Positions 8,094 to 18,416 of a DNA stretch of 64,000 bases are shown one piece after another. Position 1 is the first letter of the stretch, and the number at the start of each line of letters is the position of its first letter. A model generated the notes under the pieces. That model was not told the DNA's origin. It was given only the letters and a program-made list of their open reading frames with translations, and made no database searches. Source of the DNA: Pseudomonadota bacterium (GTDB lineage: Bacteria > Pseudomonadota > Gammaproteobacteria > Burkholderiales > Burkholderiaceae_C); assembly GCA_018241225.1 (NCBI GenBank), contig JAFEEG010000010.1, positions 248,001-312,000 on the forward strand, in the 5' to 3' direction. The position numbers and the translations under genes are program-made.

Positions 8094-9062
8094 TCAGACT
8101 CCCAGGTGGCTGCGCGGGGCAAAGTCGGTGCTGGCACGCGCCAGCTCTTCATAGGCCTTGCGCGCGGCGTCGCTGTCGGCCGGCGGCAGCACGATGTCGA
8201 TGAGCAGGTACAGGTCGCCCGGCGTCTTGCCGGCCAGCCCACGGCCCTTCAGGCGCAGCTTGAGGCCGTTGCGCGCATTGCGCGGCACGGTCACTTCGAC
8301 CACGCCGCCGGTGGGCGTGGGCACCTGCACCTGCGCACCCAGCGCGGCCTCGGAGGGCGTGACAGGCAGCGTCATGTACAGGTCGCGCTCCTCCACGCGG
8401 TAGAGCTTGTGCGGGGCGATGCGCACTTCGAGGTACAGGTCGCCCGCCGGCTCGCCGCCATGACCCGGCATGCCCTGGCCGGCCAGGCGTATGTATTGGC
8501 CCGGGTGCACGCCGGGCGGGATCTTGACTTCCAGCGTGCGGGGCTTCCATTGCATGTGGCCGTGCTCGTCGGCCTCCATGGCGCGCAAGGTGATCTCGCG
8601 CTCGGCGCCCTTCAGGGCATCTTCCAGCTTGATCTCGATGGCCGCGTGGTGGTCTTCGCCGCGCGCGCGAAAGTTCTGCCGCTGCGCACTGCGGCGCTGT
8701 GCATCGCCAAAGATGGAAGAGAAGAATTCGCTGAATTGCGCGTGGTCGGCCGGCCCGCCCTGGCCACCGGGCGCGTGGTGGAACTCGAAGCCTTCGTCCC
8801 AGCCGGGCGGCGGCTGGAAGTCGCCATGCGGGCTTGCACCGCGTGCGACGCGGTCGGCCAGCTGGTCGTAGGCGGCGCGCTTTTCCTTGTCTCGCAGCAC
8901 GTCGTAGGCCTCGTTGAGCTCGCGCATGCGCGTTTCGGCATCAGGCTCCTTGCTGACGTCGGGGTGGTATTTGCGGGCGAGCTTGCGATAGGCCTTGCGC
9001 ACCTCGTCTTCGGTGGCGGCGCGCTCCAGCCCGAGGGCTGCGTAGTAGTCCTTGAAGTCCAT
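8094..9062 (-). CDS. cbpA: curved-DNA-binding protein, DnaJ-class co-chaperone
   Basis: The 322-residue protein starts MDFKDYYAALGLERAATEDEV, a J-domain, with the HPD motif in 'KYHPDVSKEPD'. A Gly/Phe-poor linker (about residues 70-125) follows and then DnaJ C-terminal substrate-binding domains ('VKIPPGVHPGQYIRLAGQG', 'LRLKGRGLAGKTPGDLYL'). There is no Cys-rich zinc domain, as expected for CbpA. It acts with DnaK and binds curved DNA in E. coli. It is co-transcribed with cbpM. Confidence 0.93.
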   Translation of the reverse strand: MDFKDYYAALGLERAATEDEVRKAYRKLARKYHPDVSKEPDAETRMRELNEAYDVLRDKEKRAAYDQLADRVARGASPHGDFQPPPGWDEGFEFHHAPGGQGGPADHAQFSEFFSSIFGDAQRRSAQRQNFRARGEDHHAAIEIKLEDALKGAEREITLRAMEADEHGHMQWKPRTLEVKIPPGVHPGQYIRLAGQGMPGHGGEPAGDLYLEVRIAPHKLYRVEERDLYMTLPVTPSEAALGAQVQVPTPTGGVVEVTVPRNARNGLKLRLKGRGLAGKTPGDLYLLIDIVLPPADSDAARKAYEELARASTDFAPRSHLGV

Positions 9063-9129
9063 GGCTTGTGTGGTGGGGGCGGTGGACTCTGGGGGCGGGC
9101 GCGTTCGTCGTTGCTTCTTCTTGTTCTCG

Positions 9130-9750
9130 TCAGGCCAGCGCCGCGCCGCCGTCTACCGCTTGTTGTTGCATGAGGGGTTCGATCTTCCAGGTGGAGGCGC
9201 TCCTTGCAAAACGCAAGGGCTGTGCGTTGCCCATCAGCGTCATGTTCACGGGCACGCCCAGCATGGCGGCCAGCGCAAAGAGCGAGCCCCCGTGCGCCAC
9301 CACCAGCACCGGGCCGGGCAGCGCCAGCGCGCGGGACAGGGCGCCGTGCTTGCGGTCCATGAAGACGGGCAGCGATTCGCCTTCGGCCGGATCGCAGGCC
9401 CAGTCGATGTGCACTGAAGAAGTGCCGATGAGCACGCCGAAGTTGCGCTCGCGCAGGCCTTCGTCGGGCAAGGGCTCCATGGCATGCGCCGCCGCTACCG
9501 TCAACGCGGTGGTCAGGGCACGCTGGGCATCGCTGCAGACAATGGTGCGGATCGGCTCGCCGGCCAGCAGTTCGGCCGCGCGGCGTGCCTGTTCCAGGCC
9601 TGTGTCGTTGAGCGGTTCGTCCGGCGCCTGGAAGATGCGCTGCGCGTTGCGCGCCGTCTGCCCGTGACGCAGGAAGTAAAAGTGGTCGCAGGCGGGCTGC
9701 AATGGCAACTGCGCACCGATGCGCAGAATATCTTCAAGACCTTGTGACAT
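9130..9750 (-). CDS. histidine phosphatase family protein
   Basis: The 206-residue protein has the phosphoglycerate-mutase-like 'YFLRHGQTARNAQR' with the phospho-accepting His, 'LNDTGLEQARRAAELL', the acid/base glutamate region 'LRERNFG', and the second catalytic His in 'VLVVAHGGSLFAL'. Such enzymes dephosphorylate small metabolites or proteins; the substrate cannot be told. It begins 9 bp after the pssA-like stop and is likely co-transcribed with it. Confidence 0.85.
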   Translation of the reverse strand: MSQGLEDILRIGAQLPLQPACDHFYFLRHGQTARNAQRIFQAPDEPLNDTGLEQARRAAELLAGEPIRTIVCSDAQRALTTALTVAAAHAMEPLPDEGLRERNFGVLIGTSSVHIDWACDPAEGESLPVFMDRKHGALSRALALPGPVLVVAHGGSLFALAAMLGVPVNMTLMGNAQPLRFARSASTWKIEPLMQQQAVDGGAALA

Positions 9751-9759
9751 GCCTACAGC

Positions 9760-10416
9760 TTAAAGCTTCGGAATGCGCAGCGTCTTGCTGATCATGAGCG
9801 TGCCCGACAGCGCGAACAGCAGCACCAGCGGGTGCAGCAGCCACGGGCCCAGTTGCCACGCGCCGCCCCACACTTCGTCGCCCACGCGGCCCTTCAACGC
9901 TGCGGCGGCCAGCACGGCCACCAGGATCACGCTGGTGGGAATGGGCGTGCCCTCGAAGTACTTCACCTTGTTGCTGCCCTCGGACAGCGATTCGGCCGTG
10001 ACGTTGTAGCGCGCCAGCCGGCTGACGCCGCAGCACACGAAGTACACCAGCACCGCGCAGTCCCAGCCGCCGTCCAGCCCGGCGGCAAAGCCCAGCGTGG
10101 CGGGCATCACGCCAAAGGAGATGACGTCGGCCAGCGAATCCAGCTCGCGCCCCAGCGCCGATTGCGTCTGCCGCCAGCGGGCGATGCGGCCGTCGAACAC
10201 GTCGAACACGAAAGCGGCCGGCGCCAGCGCGGCGGCCCACAGGAAGTGCGGCAGCGAGCCCGTGGCCATGTAGGCCATGGCCAGGAACACGGCGCCCACG
10301 CCGCAGGCCGCGTTGCCCAGCGTGAACACGTCGGCCAGGTGGAACTCCCGGATCATCGAGAAGTGCCTGCGCGGCTTCTTGTCGGCCGGGGTGGTGCTTG
10401 TGGAAGAGTTGGCCAT
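9760..10416 (-). CDS. pssA: CDP-alcohol phosphatidyltransferase, probable phosphatidylserine synthase
   Basis: This 218-residue membrane enzyme contains the complete CDP-alcohol phosphotransferase motif D-x2-D-G-x2-A-R-x8-G-x3-D-x3-D, seen as 'DVFDGRIARW' followed by 'GRELDSLAD'. It has about six hydrophobic segments. The layout matches PssA-type synthases that join serine to CDP-diacylglycerol. The product would feed phosphatidylserine decarboxylase; such a gene lies far away at 55.6 kb in this window. It is the middle gene of a three-gene leftward group. Confidence 0.85.
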   Translation of the reverse strand: MANSSTSTTPADKKPRRHFSMIREFHLADVFTLGNAACGVGAVFLAMAYMATGSLPHFLWAAALAPAAFVFDVFDGRIARWRQTQSALGRELDSLADVISFGVMPATLGFAAGLDGGWDCAVLVYFVCCGVSRLARYNVTAESLSEGSNKVKYFEGTPIPTSVILVAVLAAAALKGRVGDEVWGGAWQLGPWLLHPLVLLFALSGTLMISKTLRIPKL

Positions 10417-10425
10417 GTCGCTCCT

Positions 10426-11199
10426 TCAGGTCAGAGCCGGCGTCGATTCCGATGCCGACGCCCGCTGCGCGACGATGCGTGCAAAGCGTTGCAGAAGGCT
10501 GGCGGCTTCGGGCGTGGGGCGCACCGCCTCGCGCACGGCGGCCGGGTTCTGCAGGCTTTCGGCCAGGTGGTCGACATAGCCGCGCATCGCTTCTTCGTCG
10601 AACTCGGGATGGAACTGTACGCCCCAGGCCTGCTCGCCGACGCGAAAGGCCTGGTGCGGCTCGAAGTCGTTGCCGGCCAGGCGCACCGCGCCGGCCGGCA
10701 GCCTCAGGGCGCTTTGGCGGTGCACGACATTCGCCGCGAAGTGGCCGGGCAGCGCCCGGAACAACGGGTCTTGCGCCGCTGCTGGCGTGGTCTGCACGTC
10801 CACCGTGCCGATTTCCATGGCAACAGGATGGTCGCCGGCTTCGCCGCCCAGGGCATGGGCCAAAAGCTGGTGGCCATAGCAGATGCCCAGCACGGGCAAC
10901 TGGTCTTGCTGCACCACGCCGGCGAGCCAGGCGGCGGTGCGCTCGCTCCAGGGTTCGCGGTGCGACACCATCGAGTGCGAACCGGTCAGCACCACGCCGC
11001 TGATTTCATTGGCGGCGGGCAGGGCGTCGCCCTGGCGCGGGTCCAGCACCAGAACGGGCAGGGTGGGCTCGCCCAGGCCATCGGCAATCCAATGCTCGAA
11101 GTCGCCTTGCGTGGCGCGCAGCGAATCGAAGGTGTCGCCTGCCTTGAGGATGAGCAGGGGGCGGGGAAAGCTGTTCGTTGCGTCTTGCATGCCCGCCAT
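10426..11199 (-). CDS. class I glutamine amidotransferase-like protein
   Basis: The 257-residue protein is a free-standing GATase1 domain. 'VLGICYGHQLLAHALGG' has the nucleophilic Cys elbow and 'WGVQFHPEFDEEAM' supplies the His-Glu pair. It is not fused to a synthetase. Relatives are annotated as GMP-synthase-like amidotransferases, some of which hydrolyse gamma-glutamyl compounds. A second in-frame ATG at 11190 is an equally possible start. It begins the group amidotransferase-pssA-phosphatase. Confidence 0.85.
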   Translation of the reverse strand: MAGMQDATNSFPRPLLILKAGDTFDSLRATQGDFEHWIADGLGEPTLPVLVLDPRQGDALPAANEISGVVLTGSHSMVSHREPWSERTAAWLAGVVQQDQLPVLGICYGHQLLAHALGGEAGDHPVAMEIGTVDVQTTPAAAQDPLFRALPGHFAANVVHRQSALRLPAGAVRLAGNDFEPHQAFRVGEQAWGVQFHPEFDEEAMRGYVDHLAESLQNPAAVREAVRPTPEAASLLQRFARIVAQRASASESTPALT

Positions 11200-11245
11200 G
11201 ATGCCCGAGCGGGCCCTGCCAGGGCGCGCCGGGCGGCGGATCCCG

Positions 11246-11320
11246 TCAGCGCAGGCCGAAGAAGGACAGAACGGCCACGACGACCACGACCAAGCCGACG
11301 ATGTAGATGATGGAGTTCAC
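11246..11320 (-). CDS. 24-residue single-span membrane peptide
   Basis: A GTG start at 11320 with a strong CCAGGAGG ribosome site 8-9 bases upstream opens a 24-codon frame, ending at TGA (11248-11246). The peptide begins MNSIIYIVGLVVVVV and ends FFGLR. It is one hydrophobic helix with a C-terminal Arg. The good ribosome site and the purely membrane-like composition favour a real gene. I recall similar tiny proteins in related bacteria but cannot verify it. It sits alone between the amidotransferase and DUF3482 genes. Confidence 0.6.
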   Translation of the reverse strand: MNSIIYIVGLVVVVVAVLSFFGLR

Positions 11321-11473
11321 GGCTGAAGCCTCCTGGTTTTGAGAAGGCTCCAGCATCGGCCGCGCGGTGCGCTTTGCGCGTCAGCAGGGCTTGTAGTCCC
11401 TTGTAGGAAACGCCGGTCCACGGCTGCGGGAGGGTGCCACGGCCATGCGTGCAGCTCGACCCTGGGGCTGCGG

Positions 11474-12925
11474 CTACGAGGCCTGCGGGTCGGTCTCGGC
11501 GCTGGCGGCGTCCTGCAGGGCGCCTGCCACCGCATCCACGGCTTCGGTGTACTCGGGCGAAGCGCCTGAAAAGCGCTCGCGCAAGCCGCCGTGGCTGGCC
11601 CATTGCGGGTTCGCCCGTGCGGGCCGGGTGAGCCCCACGGCCTGTGCCACCAGGCGCGACGCCGCGTTGTCGCCGCCGTCGCCGCTTGCCAGGGGCACCG
11701 CTGCTGCGTTGGCGCCGTGGCCGCGCCGCTCCAGCTGGTGCACCAGGTGCAATTGCTGCCAGGCCATGACGTAGAGCGCGGCGTCTTCCACCGACAGGTC
11801 GTGCTCGCCGCTGAGCATCCCCATCACGCGCCGTCCGAACGGCCCCCAGCCTTGCGACAGCATGCCGCCCAGCGCACCGCCCAGGGCGGCGCCAGCGCCC
11901 AGCGATGCGCCGCCCACGGCCAGGTCGGCCACCACCCCCAGCGCCGCGCCCACCACGGCGCCGCCGCCCATCTGGAGGCCGGCGCGCTTGAGCAGCTCGG
12001 GGTTGAACAGGTCGGCCGAGTCGCGCCCTTCCAGCGCGGGCAGCGGCGCCTCGGCGGCATCGCCCGCGCGAAAACCGTAGAGCGAGAGCAGCGCATCGAT
12101 GCCGCGCTGTGCCCGGGCGCGGGCCTTTTCGCGCAACTGCTCCACCGCTTTCTGGCGGCGAGCGGGGTCGTCCCAGTCGGCGCCTTCGAGGGTGTCGCGC
12201 AGGGCGGCGCAATCCACCAGCTGCGCGGCAATGAGGCGGCAGGCTTCGGCCCGGCGCTCGTCGGCCTCGCGTTCCAGGTGCGCGATGACGGCGCGCAGCT
12301 CGTCGCGTCGCTGGGGCAGCAGGGTGCCCAGGTCGGTGTAGAGGTCGCGCTCGGAGCCGGTGAAGGGCGCTGCGGCGTCGAAGCGCACCACCGCATGCAG
12401 GCCCGATTCGGCGAGCATGGCGCGCCAGGGCGCCTCGCGGCTGGCCGCATCGCGCACGAAATTGAGCACCGGCATCAGCGGCCGGCCACAGGCGGCGAGT
12501 AGTTCGATCTCGTCGCGGTACTTGGGCAGCACCGGTTCGCGCGTGTCGATGACGACGAATGCGGCATCGGCCTCGTCGACCAGCGCGCGCAGCACCTTGG
12601 CCTCCTGCTCGAAGCTGCCGCGCGCCTCCGGCCCCGCCAGGAAGCTGCGGATACGCGCCAGGCGCGTGTCGCCGGCCAGGGTGCCCACGTGGGCCAGCAG
12701 GGCCACGGCGTCTTCCAGCCCGGGCGTGTCCAGGAAGCGCACGGCGTTGCGGCCGTCCACCCGCAGCGTCACGGCCTCGACATGGCGCGTGGTGCCGGGG
12801 CGGCTGGAGACTTCTCCGAAATCCACTCGCCGGGTGAGCGTGCGCAGCAGCGAGGTCTTGCCGGCGTTGGTGTGGCCGACAACGGCCAGGCGCAGCGGCG
12901 CGGCGGGATCGGGTTGGCCGGTCAT
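11474..12925 (-). CDS. DUF3482 domain GTPase
   Basis: The 483-residue protein begins with a Ras-like GTPase domain: the P-loop 'VVGHTNAGKTSLLRTL', switch region 'SSRPGTTRHVEA', and 'FLDTPGLED' (G3). A long helical domain follows, then a glycine-rich hydrophobic stretch ('GGAVVGAALGVVADLAVGG') that could insert in membranes. Its ATG overlaps the stop of the upstream DUF2868 gene as ATGA, so the two are translationally coupled. Homologous pairs occur widely, but the cellular role is unknown. A membrane-remodelling or sensing role is inference. Confidence 0.85.
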   Translation of the reverse strand: MTGQPDPAAPLRLAVVGHTNAGKTSLLRTLTRRVDFGEVSSRPGTTRHVEAVTLRVDGRNAVRFLDTPGLEDAVALLAHVGTLAGDTRLARIRSFLAGPEARGSFEQEAKVLRALVDEADAAFVVIDTREPVLPKYRDEIELLAACGRPLMPVLNFVRDAASREAPWRAMLAESGLHAVVRFDAAAPFTGSERDLYTDLGTLLPQRRDELRAVIAHLEREADERRAEACRLIAAQLVDCAALRDTLEGADWDDPARRQKAVEQLREKARARAQRGIDALLSLYGFRAGDAAEAPLPALEGRDSADLFNPELLKRAGLQMGGGAVVGAALGVVADLAVGGASLGAGAALGGALGGMLSQGWGPFGRRVMGMLSGEHDLSVEDAALYVMAWQQLHLVHQLERRGHGANAAAVPLASGDGGDNAASRLVAQAVGLTRPARANPQWASHGGLRERFSGASPEYTEAVDAVAGALQDAASAETDPQAS

Positions 12926-14277
12926 GGGGTGGCGGCTGCCTGCAGCGGGGCAGGGTTGGCCAGGCATTCGACGGACGGCGCCATGTCCGCGTCGCGCAGC
13001 CAGCGCTGCCAGCGGGCGATGCCTTCGTCCGCTTGCGCCGCCGATGCGGACAGGGGCCACAGCTGCAGCTGGCCCGCCAGGGGCAGCAGCTCGCGCAGCA
13101 ACCGTTCGGTGCCCCGGTCGGGGCTGGCGCTGGCATGCACGGCCAGCACCAGCAGGCGCGGGCGGCGCTTGGCCACGGTGTCGAGCAGTGCCTGGCGCTG
13201 GGCCATGCTGCCGTCGACGCGGGGCAGCGCCTCCAGGTCTGCGGGCATGGGTTGCGGCGGCCAGGGTTGGTCGGGTGGCAGCTCGAAGCCTGCGAGCAGG
13301 GCAGCCTCGGTGGTGGGGGCACCGTCCCGTGCGTGCCCGGACCCCGCATGAATGGGGCCCAGCGTGTCGGCGTCGATGACCTCGGCCGGCGCCAGCGCCT
13401 GCAGCCGAGCCGCCAGGCGGTGGTAGTAGGGCAGGCTGTAGTCAGGTTGCATGCGCGGCGCGCGGGCACGCCACACGGCTGCGCACAGCAGGGCGAGCAG
13501 GGCGCGAGGCAGCAGCCCGTAGGCCACCACGCAACCGAGCAACCATTGCGCCAGGGCGCGATCGGTGGGCGCCTGGATGTCCGGCACGGCAAAACCCAGC
13601 CAGCCGGGCACGACGGCCAGCGCCTGCACCGCACGTGCGAAATCGGCGGGATCGAGCAGGGTGGTTTCCCAGCCCAGCGTGTAGGCGCGGAAGGAAAGGG
13701 CAAACACCAGCGCGGCCAGCGCCGCGGCCATGGCCAGGGCCCACACCAGGTGGCTGGCCAGGCCGGCCAGCCAGGGCAGCAACCCGGCGCGTCGCAGCAG
13801 CGCCAGGGCGGCCTGCGCCAGCGCGCTGGCCGAGGCGCCCCGGCCCAGGGCCAGGCGGGCGGTGGCGGACAGCCACAGGCGCCCCAGCAGGCTGCCGCTG
13901 CTGCCGTGGCCGGGCCACACCAGGGCCACGAGCCAGATGAACAGGCTGACGAGGTGCGCGCCCAGCAGCGCCACCAGGGCCGCCATGACGTTGATGCGAC
14001 GCTCGCCCGCGTCGACCACGGCGCCGGCCAGGCTCAGGCCGGCGACGGTCACGACCAGGCCCAGGGCCAGCAGCACCCAGGGCGCGAATTCGCGAAAGCG
14101 GGACAGGCCATCGGCCAGCCCCAGGCGCGCAGCCAGCAGCGAGGCCCGGTGCGCGATGCGCTCCTCGTCGGTGCTGGCGGTGCGTGCCGCCTCGCGCGCG
14201 GGCTGGGCGTCTTCCAGCGGGCCGCTTGCCTCCAGCGCGCGGATGGATTCGGTCAGCAGCGGCGAGGGTGCGATCAA
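12922..14277 (-). CDS. DUF2868 integral membrane protein
   Basis: The 451-residue protein (TTG start at 14277) has several transmembrane segments, including 'FAPWVLLALGLVVTVAGLSLAGAVV' territory near residues 80-110 and others to about 290. A soluble C-terminal half follows with 'PRLLVLAVHASASPDRGTERLL'. An ATG at 14358 is in frame but would overlap argG by 41 bp, so the TTG is preferred; it lies 40 bp past the argG stop. It is coupled to the DUF3482 GTPase by an ATGA overlap and is probably its membrane partner. No enzymatic motif was recognised. Confidence 0.75.
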   Translation of the reverse strand: MIAPSPLLTESIRALEASGPLEDAQPAREAARTASTDEERIAHRASLLAARLGLADGLSRFREFAPWVLLALGLVVTVAGLSLAGAVVDAGERRINVMAALVALLGAHLVSLFIWLVALVWPGHGSSGSLLGRLWLSATARLALGRGASASALAQAALALLRRAGLLPWLAGLASHLVWALAMAAALAALVFALSFRAYTLGWETTLLDPADFARAVQALAVVPGWLGFAVPDIQAPTDRALAQWLLGCVVAYGLLPRALLALLCAAVWRARAPRMQPDYSLPYYHRLAARLQALAPAEVIDADTLGPIHAGSGHARDGAPTTEAALLAGFELPPDQPWPPQPMPADLEALPRVDGSMAQRQALLDTVAKRRPRLLVLAVHASASPDRGTERLLRELLPLAGQLQLWPLSASAAQADEGIARWQRWLRDADMAPSVECLANPAPLQAAATP

Positions 14278-14317
14278 CGTGGTGCTACCTGCCGTTGCTC
14301 GCGCGCTTGCTTGCGCA

Positions 14318-16514
<2,197 letters not shown>

Positions 16515-16597
16515 GGGAATCCTCCTTGAACTGATATGTGGCGCAGTGCGCCCCCGATCTGAGCCGGGGTGCGCGGCGCACATTGTCCACGGTGGAT

Positions 16598-17329
16598 TCA
16601 GGCGGGCTGCTTTTCCTTCGCGACGTCGAACAGGCGGCCGTTGCCTTCGCTGTGCGCGGGCAGGCTGGCCGTGCGCATCAGGTCCCAGAAGCCGGCCGGC
16701 GAGCTGGAGACCACCGGCACGCCCAGTTCCGCCTCGACCTGGCGCGCTGCCTCGAGCGTGCGCAGGCCGCCGCAGGAAATGAGGATGGCATCGGCGCCGG
16801 GCTGCGCCTGCCAGACGCGCCTGCACAGCTCGACCAGCTCGGTGGTGCCCACTTCGCCCACGGCCTGCACGTCGGTAATGGACAGGCCCTGCAGCGCGGT
16901 GGGCTCGAAGCCCGATTCGCGCAGGAATCCGTCCAGCTGGCGATTGACCTCGTCGATGTAGGCCGTGGCCACGGCCACGCGACGGGCCCCCACGGCGCGC
17001 AGGCCGCGCACCACCGCGTCGCTCATCGTGGTGCAGGGCAGGCCGCTGGCTTGCGCCATGACCTGCTTGAGCTCCTCGTTGGCGCGCCCGCCCCGGTAGA
17101 AGCTCAGCGAGGTGCCCATGAGCGACAGCGCCTGCGCCCCGCTGGCAGCCAGTTCGGCGGCGAGGGCGGCCACGCGGTCGATCACCGCGTCGTAGCCCCG
17201 GTTGGAAATCTCGGCCAGGCCCAGGCCGCGCGCGCTGAACTGCACGCGGCCGGCATACAGGGCCGGTCCCTCGGGCGGCACCTGTCCGGCGGCGGGCGGG
17301 ACGATCAGGCCCAGGTGGGGCAGTGTCAT
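16598..17329 (-). CDS. arylmalonate decarboxylase-like enzyme (Asp/Glu racemase superfamily)
   Basis: The 243-residue protein closely resembles the arylmalonate decarboxylase (AMDase) of Bordetella, which removes one CO2 from alpha-aryl malonates without cofactors. Shared blocks are 'GLIVPPAAG', 'LSLMGTSLSFYRGG', 'GLPCTTMS', 'VATAYIDEVN', 'ISCGGL' and 'GVPVVSSSPAGFWD'. G72-T73-S74, Y124 and C186 correspond to AMDase G74-T75-S76, Y126 and C188 with a constant offset of two. Racemases of the superfamily have Cys where this protein has G72, so decarboxylase chemistry is favoured. It starts 2 bp after the upstream Bug gene stop and is the last gene of a three-gene operon. Confidence 0.82.
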   Translation of the reverse strand: MTLPHLGLIVPPAAGQVPPEGPALYAGRVQFSARGLGLAEISNRGYDAVIDRVAALAAELAASGAQALSLMGTSLSFYRGGRANEELKQVMAQASGLPCTTMSDAVVRGLRAVGARRVAVATAYIDEVNRQLDGFLRESGFEPTALQGLSITDVQAVGEVGTTELVELCRRVWQAQPGADAILISCGGLRTLEAARQVEAELGVPVVSSSPAGFWDLMRTASLPAHSEGNGRLFDVAKEKQPA

Positions 17330-17331
17330 GC

Positions 17332-18330
17332 TCAGCCTCCTTCGGGCGTCAGCTTCCGCTCGCGCACCAGCTGGCGCCAGCGCTTGTCCTCTTCCTGCAT
17401 GGACAGCTTGAGCTGCTGCGGATCGAGGTAGGCGCGCAGCGTGCCTTGCGCCAGCGCCGCCTTGACGGTTTCCGGCAGGTCCAGGGAGGCCTTCACCGCG
17501 GCGGACAGCTTGGCCACGACGGGCGCGGGCGTATTGGCCGGTGCCAGCACGAACAGGCGCGGCGCCACGTCGAAGCCGGGCAGGGCATCGGCCAGGGGGC
17601 GGATGTTTTCGGCGCCCGCCATCGGTTCCTTGCTCATCAGCGCCAGCGCCTTCACGCGGCCGGCCTTGGCCTGCGCCACGGCGGCGGTGACGCTCACCAC
17701 ACCCAGCGACACCTGCCCGCTGATCACGTCCGGAACGATCTGCGATGCGCCGCGATAGGGCACATGCAGCACGAAGGTGCCGGTTTCCTGCTTGAGCATC
17801 TCGAAGCCCAGGTGGTGCACCGTGCCCACGCCCGAGGTGGCATACGACAGCTTGCCCGGGTTGCTCTTCAGGGCCTGCACCAGCTCGGCCGGCGTGCGCG
17901 CCGGAAAGTCGTTGCTGGAGATGATGACCAGCGGCGAGACGAAGGCACCGGCCACGGGCGCGTAGGCCATCGGGTCGACCGACTGGTTGGGCAGCATGGC
18001 CCGCGCGATCATCAAGGCGCTTTCGCCGAGCAGCAGCGTGTAGCCGTCAGGCGCGGCCTTGGCCACCGCGTCGGCCGCGATCTGCCCCGAGGCCCCGGCG
18101 CGGTTTTCCACCACCACCGGTTGGCCCAGCTGCTGCGACAGCTGGTTGGCCAGCAGGCGCGCCGCGCCATCGACGCCGCCGCCGGCGGAGTAACCCACCA
18201 GCAGGCGGATCGGGCGGCTGGGGTAGTCCTGCGCAGAGGCTGCCGACGGCGCAGCCAGCAGGCCGGCCATGGCCAGCGCGGGCATTGCGGCCAGCAGGCG
18301 GCGGCGCAGGTTCGAGGGAAAAGCGTTCAT
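17332..18330 (-). CDS. tripartite tricarboxylate transporter (Bug) substrate-binding protein
   Basis: The 332-residue periplasmic protein has a signal peptide (cleavage near AASAQD) and then the Bug-family opening 'YPSRPIRLLVGYSAGGGVDGAARLLA'. Also present is 'GQPVVVENRAGASGQIAADAVAKAAPDGYTLL', the segment that shapes the carboxylate pocket. No TctA/TctB membrane subunits are nearby, so it is an orphan binding protein, as is common in this group. Its operon partners suggest it binds an aromatic or malonate-type dicarboxylate; that is inference. Confidence 0.9.
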   Translation of the reverse strand: MNAFPSNLRRRLLAAMPALAMAGLLAAPSAASAQDYPSRPIRLLVGYSAGGGVDGAARLLANQLSQQLGQPVVVENRAGASGQIAADAVAKAAPDGYTLLLGESALMIARAMLPNQSVDPMAYAPVAGAFVSPLVIISSNDFPARTPAELVQALKSNPGKLSYATSGVGTVHHLGFEMLKQETGTFVLHVPYRGASQIVPDVISGQVSLGVVSVTAAVAQAKAGRVKALALMSKEPMAGAENIRPLADALPGFDVAPRLFVLAPANTPAPVVAKLSAAVKASLDLPETVKAALAQGTLRAYLDPQQLKLSMQEEDKRWRQLVRERKLTPEGG

Positions 18331-18416
18331 CGTGCGTTGTCTCCGTTTTCTTGTCTTGTCTCGTCTCGTCTTGTCCTGGCCCAGGGGGGGCGCGCTTGCG
18401 CCGCCTCAGGCGCCCG

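Noticed and set aside
18351..18375. Five tandem TTGTC/TCGTC units as a possible repeat element or CRISPR-like array
   Set aside because: The units are only 5 bp with no spacers; a short low-complexity leader upstream of the Bug gene ribosome site.
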